Shown: positions 1-5,594, counted from the first letter of the stretch. The stretch: 5,647 nucleotides of DNA from UMGS172 sp964634675 (GCA_964634675.1 CAZWLH010000087.1:1-5647), one strand, 5' to 3'. The notes: generated by a model from the sequence alone, not told the origin. Numbers and translations: made by a program.

Positions 1-97
1 GGGTCAGAACAGCGATCTGAACCTCCGGAGAACCGGTGTCGCCCTCATGAGTAGCGTACTCTGCCATGATCTGGCTCTTTACTTCTTTGCTAAGCAT
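1..97 (-). CDS. rpsO: 30S ribosomal protein S15, N-terminal part (cut by window edge)
   Basis: This is the first 32 codons of S15, a primary 16S rRNA-binding protein of the small subunit that organises the central-domain three-way junction. The visible protein begins MLSKEVKSQIMAEYATHEGD and continues TGSPEVQIAVLT. The HEGDTGSPEVQIA stretch is the family's signature near the N-terminus. The rest, expected at about 55 more residues from family length, lies beyond position 1. The ATG at 97-95 is preceded by a purine-rich AAAGGGTG (complement of 105-112), a weaker ribosome-binding site than those of the rnf genes. The gene lies downstream of rnfB on the same strand but has its own strong promoter and structured leader, so it is probably an independent unit that may also receive rnf read-through. 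Identification is firm; the 3' end is not visible. Confidence 0.95.
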   Translation of the reverse strand, partial: MLSKEVKSQIMAEYATHEGDTGSPEVQIAVLT

Positions 98-213
98 TTT
101 GTTTCACCCTTTCATAATATTTACGCCGTTTCCCGTGCAAGGGGTCGGTGAATTCCCAAAAAAGGGCTTACTCCCCAAGCTCAGACAACGGTCACGTCGG
201 CACACATACCGAC
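98..213 (-). promoter_or_regulatory. structured 5' leader of rpsO, candidate S15 autoregulatory element
   Basis: From the predicted start near 213 to the rpsO ATG there are about 116 untranslated nucleotides rich in complementary segments (all read on the minus strand). GUCGG/CCGAC (213-209 with 200-196) closes an 8-nt loop. CCGUU (191-187) can pair with AACGG (130-126), enclosing an inner domain. Inside it, GGGG (176-173) can pair with CCCC (144-141), and CCC (166-164) with GGG (157-155) across a U6 loop. GCUU (180-177) can instead pair with AAGC (169-166), leaving GGGG in a loop, a pseudoknot-like option. ACCCCUU (145-139) can also pair with AAGGGU (111-106) of the ribosome-binding site. 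It is established that S15 represses its own mRNA through structured leaders of several unrelated shapes. That this is one is my inference; I do not recognise a named RNA family. Confidence 0.5.
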
Positions 214-220
214 AGAGGGT

Positions 221-249
221 ATTATAACACAAATCATCTGATTTGTAAA
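221..249 (-). promoter_or_regulatory. sigma-A type promoter for rpsO
   Basis: On the minus strand TTTACA (249-244) and a perfect TATAAT (226-221) are separated by exactly 17 nt. That is one mismatch from the sigma-70/sigma-A consensus at -35 and none at -10. Initiation would fall near 213-214, at the base of the first leader hairpin. The promoter begins 37 bp beyond the rnfB stop codon, so rpsO need not depend on rnf transcription. Confidence 0.85.
229..246. repeat. perfect 8-bp inverted repeat inside the rpsO promoter spacer
   Basis: ACAAATCA (minus strand, 246-239) is followed by GA and then its exact reverse complement TGATTTGT (236-229). The palindrome overlaps the last three bases of the -35 box and ends 3 bp short of the -10 box. 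That is where a dimeric repressor, or an activator acting on spacer DNA, could bind. Outer bases AACAC (254-250) and GTGTT (230-226) offer a further pairing if transcribed from rnf. No protein is assigned; the function is unproven. Confidence 0.5.
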
Positions 250-285
250 GTGTTTTTTAAGAATTTGCGTGTCTTACGGTAAAAT

Positions 286-1080
286 TTATGCGTTTTCTGC
301 CCTAATACATCCGACGGGACAGGCTTCGATACATTTTCCGCAGGTGATACACTTATCGGGATCGATCTTGGCTAAGTTGTTTTCAAGTGTAACGGCACCG
401 ACCTCACAGGTTTTGGCACATTTTCCGCAGCCGATACAGCCAACCGTGCAGAGCTTTCGTGTCACGGCACCCTTGTCACGGTTCGAGCAGGCGACCCTGG
501 CCTGAGGCTTTTTGGGTATCATTCCGATGATACCCTTGGGACATACGCCGACACAGGCGGTGCAGGCGGTGCATTTATCGACGTCGACGGTTGCATGGCC
601 GTTTTTGACCTTGATTGCACCGAACTTGCAGGCCTTGACACAATCACCGAGTCCGATACATCCGAACGAGCAGTCCGAAGGTCCCGAATAAAGGGTCGAG
701 GCGGCGGCACAGGACATTATACCGTGATAATGCATTTTGCTTCCGACCCTGTCACAGGTGCCGTTGCAGAATACAGAAGCGGTTTTGGGCCGGGTTTCGG
801 CCGTTTCAACGCCGAGCATTTCTCCCAATTTGCGGTTAAGCTCGGCACCGCCCGGTGCACAAAGTCCGGGCTTGGCTTCGCCCTTCGCCAAGGCTTCGGC
901 ATATCCGTCACAACCCGAAAATCCGCAGGCACCGCAATTCGCTCCCGGAAGCTCGGCACGTATTTTTTCAACCGTTTCGTCGGATTTCACGGCCATAACG
1001 ACCGAAGCTATCGAAAGAACAAGTCCCGCAATGAGTCCGATAACGGCAACCGATAATACGGCAAATAAAACTGAGTTCAT
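286..1080 (-). CDS. rnfB: Rnf complex subunit RnfB, polycluster Fe-S electron-entry protein
   Basis: RnfB is the membrane-anchored iron-sulfur subunit that exchanges electrons with ferredoxin on the cytoplasmic face. In this 264-aa protein a single hydrophobic anchor spans about residues 4-31. The family's N-terminal four-cysteine Fe-S domain follows (C49, C52, C57, C74, within NCGACGFSGCDGYAEAL). Further on are C137-x3-C141-x5-C147-x3-C151, then C170/173/176/180 ending in CP, C215/218/221/225, and C244/247/250/254 ending in CP. C105, C109, C124, C198 and C211 are additional. There are 25 cysteines in all, enough for about six [4Fe-4S] clusters, as in clostridial RnfB rather than the shorter proteobacterial form. 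The ATG at 1080 has TAGGAGG 6 nt upstream. It starts 9 nt after the rnfA stop codon and is the last gene of the operon. The TAA at 288-286 is followed by no clear terminator. Confidence 0.96.
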   Translation of the reverse strand: MNSVLFAVLSVAVIGLIAGLVLSIASVVMAVKSDETVEKIRAELPGANCGACGFSGCDGYAEALAKGEAKPGLCAPGGAELNRKLGEMLGVETAETRPKTASVFCNGTCDRVGSKMHYHGIMSCAAASTLYSGPSDCSFGCIGLGDCVKACKFGAIKVKNGHATVDVDKCTACTACVGVCPKGIIGMIPKKPQARVACSNRDKGAVTRKLCTVGCIGCGKCAKTCEVGAVTLENNLAKIDPDKCITCGKCIEACPVGCIRAENA

Positions 1081-1089
1081 ATTTTCCTC

Positions 1090-1674
1090 CTATCCCACAA
1101 TGCCCGAAAAGCCGAGGAAGGACAGCGACACGATAGCCGCCGCAACCAGCGTTATCGGCAGACCCTTGAGCGATTCGGGAATATCGGCGGTCTCAAGCCG
1201 TCCGCGAACTCCGGCAAAAATGAACATCGCAAGCATAAAGCCGAGACCGGCGCCCAAGGCGTTGAACAGTGCTTCGACATAATTTGTGATGCGCTCGTTT
1301 GTGAAATTGAGAATGGTTATGCCCAAAACGGCGCAGTTGGTGGTGATAAGCGGAAGATAAATTCCGAGCGCCGAGTAAAGGGGAGGGATATATTTCTTTA
1401 GAATTATTTCCACAAGCTGAACCAAAGCGGCGATTATCAGAATGAAAACTATGGTTTGGAGATATTCAAGTCCGCGCGGTACCAATATGTGGGCATATAT
1501 CGGATAGGTCACGGCGGTTGAGATGAGCATAACAAGCGTTACCGCAATACCCATACTGACGGCGGTGTCGGTCTTTTTGGAGACACCGAGGAAAGGACAA
1601 ATGCCCAAAAACTTGGCCAAAACCATATTCTCGGTGAGAATACCGGCTAAAACTATGGTCAGTATCTTACTCAT
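1090..1674 (-). CDS. rnfA: Rnf complex integral membrane subunit RnfA
   Basis: RnfA is a six-helix membrane subunit, homologous to RnfE and to NqrE of the Na+-NQR. It pairs with RnfE in inverted orientation to form the ion-translocating core. The 194-aa protein has the usual family length and is hydrophobic nearly throughout. Two characteristic half-helix motifs are present: LGICPFLGVS with C26, and TTNCAVLG with C114. In the family these cysteines, with the matching pair in RnfE, hold an intramembrane [2Fe-2S] cluster. The paired motif SALGIYLPLI (about 101-110) also occurs in the RnfE of this operon, reflecting their common origin. The ATG at 1674 lies 9 nt after a GGAGG that sits inside the last codons of rnfE, and the genes overlap by 8 nt (ATGAGTAA). 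Translational coupling of rnfE and rnfA is therefore expected. Confidence 0.97.
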   Translation of the reverse strand: MSKILTIVLAGILTENMVLAKFLGICPFLGVSKKTDTAVSMGIAVTLVMLISTAVTYPIYAHILVPRGLEYLQTIVFILIIAALVQLVEIILKKYIPPLYSALGIYLPLITTNCAVLGITILNFTNERITNYVEALFNALGAGLGFMLAMFIFAGVRGRLETADIPESLKGLPITLVAAAIVSLSFLGFSGIVG

Positions 1675-2536
1675 TGTCCGTCACCTCCGTATTGTGCTCG
1701 GGTTTTTCAGAGTCGGCGGTCTTACCGTCGACGGCTTCGGGCTCATTTACGGCCGTCTGCTCCGGCATCTCGGGTTCGGGTCGTTTTACGTCAGCCTTAT
1801 CGGAGACCGATTCGGTTTCGGCTTCGGTATCGGAGTTGCCTTCCGAAATGTCGTCGGCGGTGCCGTCAGAGCACTCTCCGCCGCAGCCGATGCAACCGCT
1901 GCAACTGCCGCAGCCCAAGGACTTCACGGGCTTTTTGCCCATTTTTTCGGCAAGCTTGTTTGAAAGCGCCACAAGAATACCGAACACGAAAAAGCCTCCT
2001 GGAGGGAGTATGAAAACTATCATCGGGGCAATGTGACCTTGCGTTATGGGGATTCCGAAAAGAGTGCCGGCACCGAGCAGCTCACGAATCATTCCCATAA
2101 GTGTCAAAGCGGCGGTGAAGCCGATTCCCATACCGACAGCATCGAGAATCGACGGCAGTACGGGATTTTTCGAAGCGAACATTTCGGCTCTTGCGAGGAT
2201 TATACAGTTAACGACGATGAGGGGAAGATAAATTCCCAGTGCGCTGTCGATGCTCGGCAAATAAGCCTTTACGAGCATTTGAATGATCGAAACAAACGCC
2301 GCGATAATGGTTATGAATGCGGGTATTCTGACCTTGTCGGGTATAACGTTGCGAAGCAGAGATATGACCGCATTCGAGCCTATGAGCACCAATGTTGCCG
2401 CAACGCCCATTCCGATGCCGTTGAAGGCGGCGGTAGTTACCGCCAGGGTCGGACAAGTACCGAGCACAAGCCGCAGTGTCGGATTTTCCTTGATTATGCC
2501 CTTTGTGAGAATGGATAATTTACCGTTATTTTTCAT
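1667..2536 (-). CDS. rnfE: Rnf complex integral membrane subunit RnfE with an unusual Cys-rich acidic C-terminal extension
   Basis: RnfE is the six-helix partner of RnfA, homologous to NqrD. The family core covers residues 1-205, with LGTCPTLAVT (C28) and VVNCIILA (C111) providing the conserved intramembrane Fe-S cysteines. The protein is 289 aa against roughly 200-230 aa usual for the family. The excess is a C-terminal extension: C209-x2-C212-x2-C215-x2-C218-x3-C222, then about 67 residues rich in Asp, Glu, Ser and Thr with no hydrophobic segment, probably disordered. Lysines at 194, 198, 201, 202 and 205 just before it suggest, by the positive-inside rule, that the tail is cytoplasmic. I start at the ATG at 2536 because GGAGGG lies 8 nt upstream; a GTG three codons earlier would overlap that ribosome-binding site. 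The start overlaps the rnfG end by 11 nt. What the tail does is unknown. Confidence 0.95.
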   Translation of the reverse strand: MKNNGKLSILTKGIIKENPTLRLVLGTCPTLAVTTAAFNGIGMGVAATLVLIGSNAVISLLRNVIPDKVRIPAFITIIAAFVSIIQMLVKAYLPSIDSALGIYLPLIVVNCIILARAEMFASKNPVLPSILDAVGMGIGFTAALTLMGMIRELLGAGTLFGIPITQGHIAPMIVFILPPGGFFVFGILVALSNKLAEKMGKKPVKSLGCGSCSGCIGCGGECSDGTADDISEGNSDTEAETESVSDKADVKRPEPEMPEQTAVNEPEAVDGKTADSEKPEHNTEVTDNE

Positions 2537-3080
2537 TGCTTCCACCCTCCGTTATGTGTTTGAAAAGGTCTAATGCGTCGTTTACACAGCCGACGGCGGC
2601 CTTTGAAGATATTGTTGCGCCGGTGACAGCTTCGACGTTCGAGCCGATAACGGCATTGCCGCCGAGTCCCTTGAACTGCTCCGAAAAGCTGTCCTTGGTC
2701 ACGTTCTGACCGAGTCCCGGAGTTTCGTCCGAAGCATTCAAAACCTCGACTGCGGTGATTTTACCGTCTTTTGCGATACCGGTCATTACCTTGACCTTGC
2801 CGCCGTAGCCGTTCCTTTGCACGGTGAAGACATAGCCTATCTCATCCTCGCCGTTTTTTGCGATAAAATAACGGTTTTCGGTTCCGTTCACCGTGACGGT
2901 CGCGGCCGTGTAGCCTTCGGCAGGCAAAACACGTGACATTGCCGCTCTTTCGGCCTTTTCTTCGGATTTTGCTATGCGCTCTGCGGTAAGACTGTCGGTA
3001 AAGGCAAGTCCTGCCGCCGAAACGGCGCAGATAACGGTCAAAATGACGGAGGTTATTATTACCGATTTTATATTCTTCAT
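2526..3080 (-). CDS. rnfG: Rnf complex FMN-binding subunit RnfG
   Basis: RnfG carries FMN bound through a phosphoester to a threonine and passes electrons on the outer side of the membrane. It is homologous to NqrC. The 184-aa protein has one N-terminal membrane anchor (about residues 7-27), then an FMN-binding domain. Visible family motifs are NGYGGKVKVMTGI (about 90-102), ETPGLGQ (119-125) and the flavinylation motif EAVTGATISS (150-159), with T156 as the predicted FMN acceptor. ApbE, which attaches the flavin, is not in this window. The start at 3080 is chosen because GGGAGG lies 7 nt upstream and the ATG forms a 4-nt ATGA overlap with the rnfD stop. An in-frame ATG five codons earlier overlaps that ribosome-binding site and is unlikely. 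The last eight codons contain the ribosome-binding site and ATG of rnfE. Confidence 0.96.
   Translation of the reverse strand: MKNIKSVIITSVILTVICAVSAAGLAFTDSLTAERIAKSEEKAERAAMSRVLPAEGYTAATVTVNGTENRYFIAKNGEDEIGYVFTVQRNGYGGKVKVMTGIAKDGKITAVEVLNASDETPGLGQNVTKDSFSEQFKGLGGNAVIGSNVEAVTGATISSKAAVGCVNDALDLFKHITEGGSNEK
2545..2550 (-). promoter_or_regulatory. ribosome-binding site that fixes the rnfE start
   Basis: GGAGGG on the minus strand, within the last codons of rnfG, ends 8 nt before the ATG at 2536. The upstream in-frame GTG (2545-2543) shares a base with this site and so cannot sensibly be the start. Confidence 0.8.
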
Positions 3081-4006
3081 TTTGCGGCCTCCCATCCGAA
3101 GGGCTTGGGCACCGTGAGTCTGTTGATATACGGCACGAGCAGATTCATAATGAGAATAGAGTAAGAAACGCCCTCGGGCAGGTGTCCGAAATGCCTTATC
3201 ACAAAGGTTATAAGTCCGCAGCCGATACCGAATATCAGCCGTCCGAGATTGTTTACGGGGCTTGTGACATAGTCGGTTGCCATAAAGAAGGCACCGAACA
3301 TAAGTCCGCCGGAAAGTATCATATAAAGAGGATCCTTACCGAACAAAAACGACATAAGAGCAACCGTGCCGATCATCGAAAGCGGTATAACTGGTGAAAT
3401 CACGCGTCTTACTATAAGATAAAGTCCGCCGAGCAGAATCAGAAGCTTAAAGGTCTCGCCGATACAGCCGGGCACCTGACCGAAAAACAGCTGCTTATAG
3501 GTATATCCGTCGGTGAGAAGCGGAGTCGCAAAGGTGGCGGTGTCGGTGGCGCTCGAAATGATCTCGGCACCCTTCGGCAGTGTCCAAGAGGTCATTGCCG
3601 AAGGGAACGAAACAAGCAATGCGACACGTGCCGTAATGGCAGGGTTGGCAAAGTTTTGGCCGAGTCCACCGAACATCTGCTTTACGACGACTATTGCGAT
3701 AATGCTTCCTATTGCGGCTATCCAAAACGGTATCTCGGGAGGAAGGTTCAGCCCCAAGATCAGTCCCGTTACGGCGGCCGAGCAGTCGCCGATAGACGAC
3801 GGGCGCTTCATAACCCTGCGACAGACATACTCTGCAACTACCGCCGTCACAACGCAGATCGCCAGCACGGCGGCGCATCTCATTCCGAAAAGAATACAGC
3901 CTGCGACCGACAACGGCAGCAGAGAAATTATCACATCTGTCATAATACCCACGGTCGAGTCATTATGACGTATATGAGGAGAATGTGATACCGTGAGCTT
4001 TTCCAT
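3077..4006 (-). CDS. rnfD: Rnf complex membrane subunit RnfD, covalent flavin carrier
   Basis: RnfD is the large integral membrane subunit, homologous to NqrB, with covalently bound FMN. The 309-aa protein has about eight or more hydrophobic segments (near 24-42, 46-62, 92-112, 185-200, 204-222, 227-243, 255-272, 280-294). The family motif GGLGQNFANPAITARV occupies 113-128, and ATDYVTSPVNNLGRLIFGIG lies at about 243-262. The flavinylation site aligns with DTATFATPLL (155-164), making T161 the predicted acceptor. The usual S/T-G-A-T appears here as TFAT. The sequence begins MEKLTVSHSPHIR, a typical RnfD/NqrB N-terminus. The ATG at 4006 follows the rnfC TAA with no gap, and AAGGAG inside the last rnfC codons lies 8 nt upstream. 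The TGA overlaps the rnfG ATG. Confidence 0.97.
   Translation of the reverse strand: MEKLTVSHSPHIRHNDSTVGIMTDVIISLLPLSVAGCILFGMRCAAVLAICVVTAVVAEYVCRRVMKRPSSIGDCSAAVTGLILGLNLPPEIPFWIAAIGSIIAIVVVKQMFGGLGQNFANPAITARVALLVSFPSAMTSWTLPKGAEIISSATDTATFATPLLTDGYTYKQLFFGQVPGCIGETFKLLILLGGLYLIVRRVISPVIPLSMIGTVALMSFLFGKDPLYMILSGGLMFGAFFMATDYVTSPVNNLGRLIFGIGCGLITFVIRHFGHLPEGVSYSILIMNLLVPYINRLTVPKPFGWEAAK
3088..3093 (-). promoter_or_regulatory. ribosome-binding site that fixes the rnfG start
   Basis: GGGAGG on the minus strand lies 7 nt before the ATG at 3080, within the last rnfD codons. The alternative ATG at 3095-3093 overlaps it by one base, which argues for the shorter 184-aa RnfG. Confidence 0.8.
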
Positions 4007-5425
4007 TTATTTCACTCCTTGCTTTTTAAGAGCTGCTTTTGCCAGGCGCATCGACTGTGTCATATGCCGCTTTGAGGGACATACATATGAACAGCAGCCG
4101 CATTCGATGCAATAATCGGCATAAAGAGCCTTGACCCTTTCAATATCGCCCGTGCGAAGAGCAGGCTCTATTTCAAGCGGCTGAAGCTTCATCGGGCAGG
4201 CAGAGGCACATCGGCCGCAGCGGATGCAGGGCTGCTCGACAGCTTTTTCGGCCGATTTGCGGCTGAAGCTCAGTATGGCGTTGTTCTGCTTCATAATCGG
4301 CATCGAGGTGTTGGGAAGTGCGGTTCCCATCATCGGGCCGCCGTAAAGCACCTTGCGCGGAGCTTTTTTGTATCCGCCGCAGAATTCGATAACGTCCTTG
4401 ACGGCAGTACCGATCGCAACCGAAACGTTTTGCGGCTCGGCTATCGCATCGCCGTCGACCGTGACGGTCTTGCGTGTGAGCGGCATACCGATTTTTATAT
4501 ATTTGTTGAGGCAGGAAATGCTCGTAACGTTCATAACCATACAACCGACATCACTCGGAAGCTTGCCGAGCGGAAGCTTCCGGCCCGTTGCGGTATATAT
4601 CAAAACCTTTTCGGCACCCTGCGGATAGTGCGATTTCAGCCTTAAAACCTTTACCGAGTCGTCGGAGTCACGCTCATCCGAGGCGATTTTGTAAACCGCC
4701 TGCATTTTTTCGTCATCACTGCTGTCGGGACCCAAGGTCTTTCCGGTGGCTCTTTCGGTCAGGCGGACAAGCGCCTCGATAGCGTGCGGCTTGTTGTTTT
4801 CGACACCTATAATAACACGGTCGATTTTGAGAATATCCTTTATAAGGAATATACCCTCCAAAATATTTTCGGTGTTTTCAACACACTCCCGGTAATCCGA
4901 GGTTATAAAGGGCTCACATTCGGCGGCGTTTACGATAAGCGTATCTATCGGCTTCTCGGGCGAAAGCGAAAGCTTTACGTGGGTGGGGAAGCCGGCTCCC
5001 CCGAGTCCGACGAGACCACAGTCATATGCGGCTTTAACAAGCTCCTCGGGAGTTGAGACCGAAACGGGCTTAAGCTGAGGGTCGGGAGTGTCGAGTCCGT
5101 CGGAATCTATCACGACCGTTTCGCAGGTATTGCCCGACGGCAAAAGCATTTTCCCGATCTCGGCAACGGCGCCCGAAACGCTCGAATGTATCGGAGCACT
5201 GACATATTTATCGCTGCTTCCTATTACGGTACCGACGAAAACGCTGTCACCGCGTTTTACAGTCGGAGTACAGGGAGTACCGATGTGCTGCTGCATCGGA
5301 ATAACGACACGGCTCGGCGTAGGCATTGTGACCGTCGGCTTTTCGGCGGTATTTTTACTGTGAGGCAGGCTTATCCCACCGCTTATATTTTTGATCGGTC
5401 GGAGTATTCCTTCGGAAATCGCCAT
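4007..5425 (-). CDS. rnfC: Rnf complex subunit RnfC, NAD(H)-reacting flavin/Fe-S protein
   Basis: RnfC is the cytoplasmic subunit where NAD+ is reduced, or NADH oxidised. It is related to the NADH-dehydrogenase 51-kDa (NuoF) family, fused to a ferredoxin-like end. In this 472-aa protein the N-terminal RnfC barrel domain spans about 1-110, with GGISLPHSK at 16-24. The flavin/NADH-binding region starts with the glycine-rich GLVGLGGAGFPTHVKL (137-152) and NAAECEP (166-172). An SLBB-like segment lies near 318-352. Two [4Fe-4S] motifs end the protein: C400/403/406/410 (CIRCGRCASACP) and C439/442/445/449 (CIECGCCSYVCP). The ATG at 5425 has GGAGG at 5437-5433, 7 nt upstream. It is the first gene of the operon. 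The short basic tail ends directly at the rnfD ATG and contains the rnfD ribosome-binding site. No truncation or frameshift is visible. Confidence 0.97.
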   Translation of the reverse strand: MAISEGILRPIKNISGGISLPHSKNTAEKPTVTMPTPSRVVIPMQQHIGTPCTPTVKRGDSVFVGTVIGSSDKYVSAPIHSSVSGAVAEIGKMLLPSGNTCETVVIDSDGLDTPDPQLKPVSVSTPEELVKAAYDCGLVGLGGAGFPTHVKLSLSPEKPIDTLIVNAAECEPFITSDYRECVENTENILEGIFLIKDILKIDRVIIGVENNKPHAIEALVRLTERATGKTLGPDSSDDEKMQAVYKIASDERDSDDSVKVLRLKSHYPQGAEKVLIYTATGRKLPLGKLPSDVGCMVMNVTSISCLNKYIKIGMPLTRKTVTVDGDAIAEPQNVSVAIGTAVKDVIEFCGGYKKAPRKVLYGGPMMGTALPNTSMPIMKQNNAILSFSRKSAEKAVEQPCIRCGRCASACPMKLQPLEIEPALRTGDIERVKALYADYCIECGCCSYVCPSKRHMTQSMRLAKAALKKQGVK

Positions 5426-5448
5426 ATGTTTTCCTCCAATTCAAGTTG

Positions 5449-5485
5449 CGGCTCTGACGGCAATGCGATTTTAAAGTGAGCCGTC
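5449..5485 (-). promoter_or_regulatory. rnf leader with two mutually exclusive hairpins
   Basis: In the rnfC leader, GACGGC (5485-5480) is the exact complement of GCCGTC (5461-5456). The overlapping CGGCTC (5483-5478) is the exact complement of GAGCCG (5454-5449). Both 6-bp stems use the same CGGC, so only one can form at a time. The lower arm ends 11 nt before the GGAGG of rnfC. Whether both arms are transcribed depends on which candidate promoter is used. Regulation by this element is inference. Confidence 0.4.
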
Positions 5486-5512
5486 TTTATATATGGTATC
5501 ACATTTTTTCAA
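5486..5512 (-). promoter_or_regulatory. candidate proximal rnf promoter
   Basis: On the minus strand TTGAAA (5512-5507) and TATAAA (5491-5486) each match the sigma-A consensus at five of six positions, but the spacer is only 15 nt. Initiation near 5479 would start inside the leader's first hairpin arm. It is a plausible but suboptimal promoter. Confidence 0.4.
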
Positions 5513-5517
5513 GAAAA

Positions 5518-5544
5518 ACAATATTTCCAAGCGGAAAATATTGT
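5518..5544. repeat. interrupted palindrome upstream of rnfC
   Basis: Read on the minus strand, the 12-nt arm ACAATATTTTCC (5544-5533) is followed by GCTT and the 11-nt arm GGAAATATTGT (5528-5518). The arms are complementary except for one extra T. A second CAATATTTT lies 23 bp farther upstream (5566-5558) in the same orientation as the first arm. The arrangement looks like an operator with an additional half-site. As RNA it would be a hairpin followed by a short U-run, so a weak terminator for an upstream minus-strand transcript is the alternative. Confidence 0.5.
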
Positions 5545-5547
5545 AAA
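5518..5547 (-). promoter_or_regulatory. candidate distal rnf promoter
   Basis: TTTACA (5547-5542) and TATTGT (5523-5518) on the minus strand are 18 nt apart. The -35 box is the same hexamer as in the rpsO promoter; the -10 box is weaker (four of six). Initiation near 5511 would give a leader of about 85 nt that includes both competing hairpins. The palindrome at 5518-5544 occupies this promoter almost exactly. Confidence 0.4.
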
Positions 5548-5594
5548 TAAAATCAGTAAAATATTGCAAAACGCTCAAACGACTTTAAGCAAAG

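Noticed and set aside
137..180. GGGGAGUA in the rpsO leader, resembling the conserved box of the yybP-ykoY manganese riboswitch
   Set aside because: The other conserved parts of that riboswitch and its usual gene context are not visible. A short G-rich box is not enough.
229..257. Plus-strand terminator formed by the palindrome and the T6 run near 252-257
   Set aside because: The T-run is separated from the stem by several bases, the stem is AT-rich, and no plus-strand gene ends here.
595..1282. Long plus-strand open frames (595-1056 and 737-1282) opposite rnfB and rnfA
   Set aside because: They lie wholly antisense to clear rnf genes, have low-complexity Ser/Thr/Pro or Arg/Gly composition, no recognisable domain, and cross gene boundaries without regard to them. 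The strong coding bias of rnfB creates open antisense frames.
1523..2518. Plus-strand open frames opposite rnfE (1523-1963, 1674-2036, 2033-2518)
   Set aside because: The opposite strand encodes RnfE with conserved motifs throughout the core. These frames show no family features, and I see no matching promoter or ribosome-binding site.
3495..3988. Open frames overlapping rnfD on both strands
   Set aside because: They are out-of-frame or antisense readings of the RnfD gene, rich in Arg/His or Thr/Ala, with no motif.
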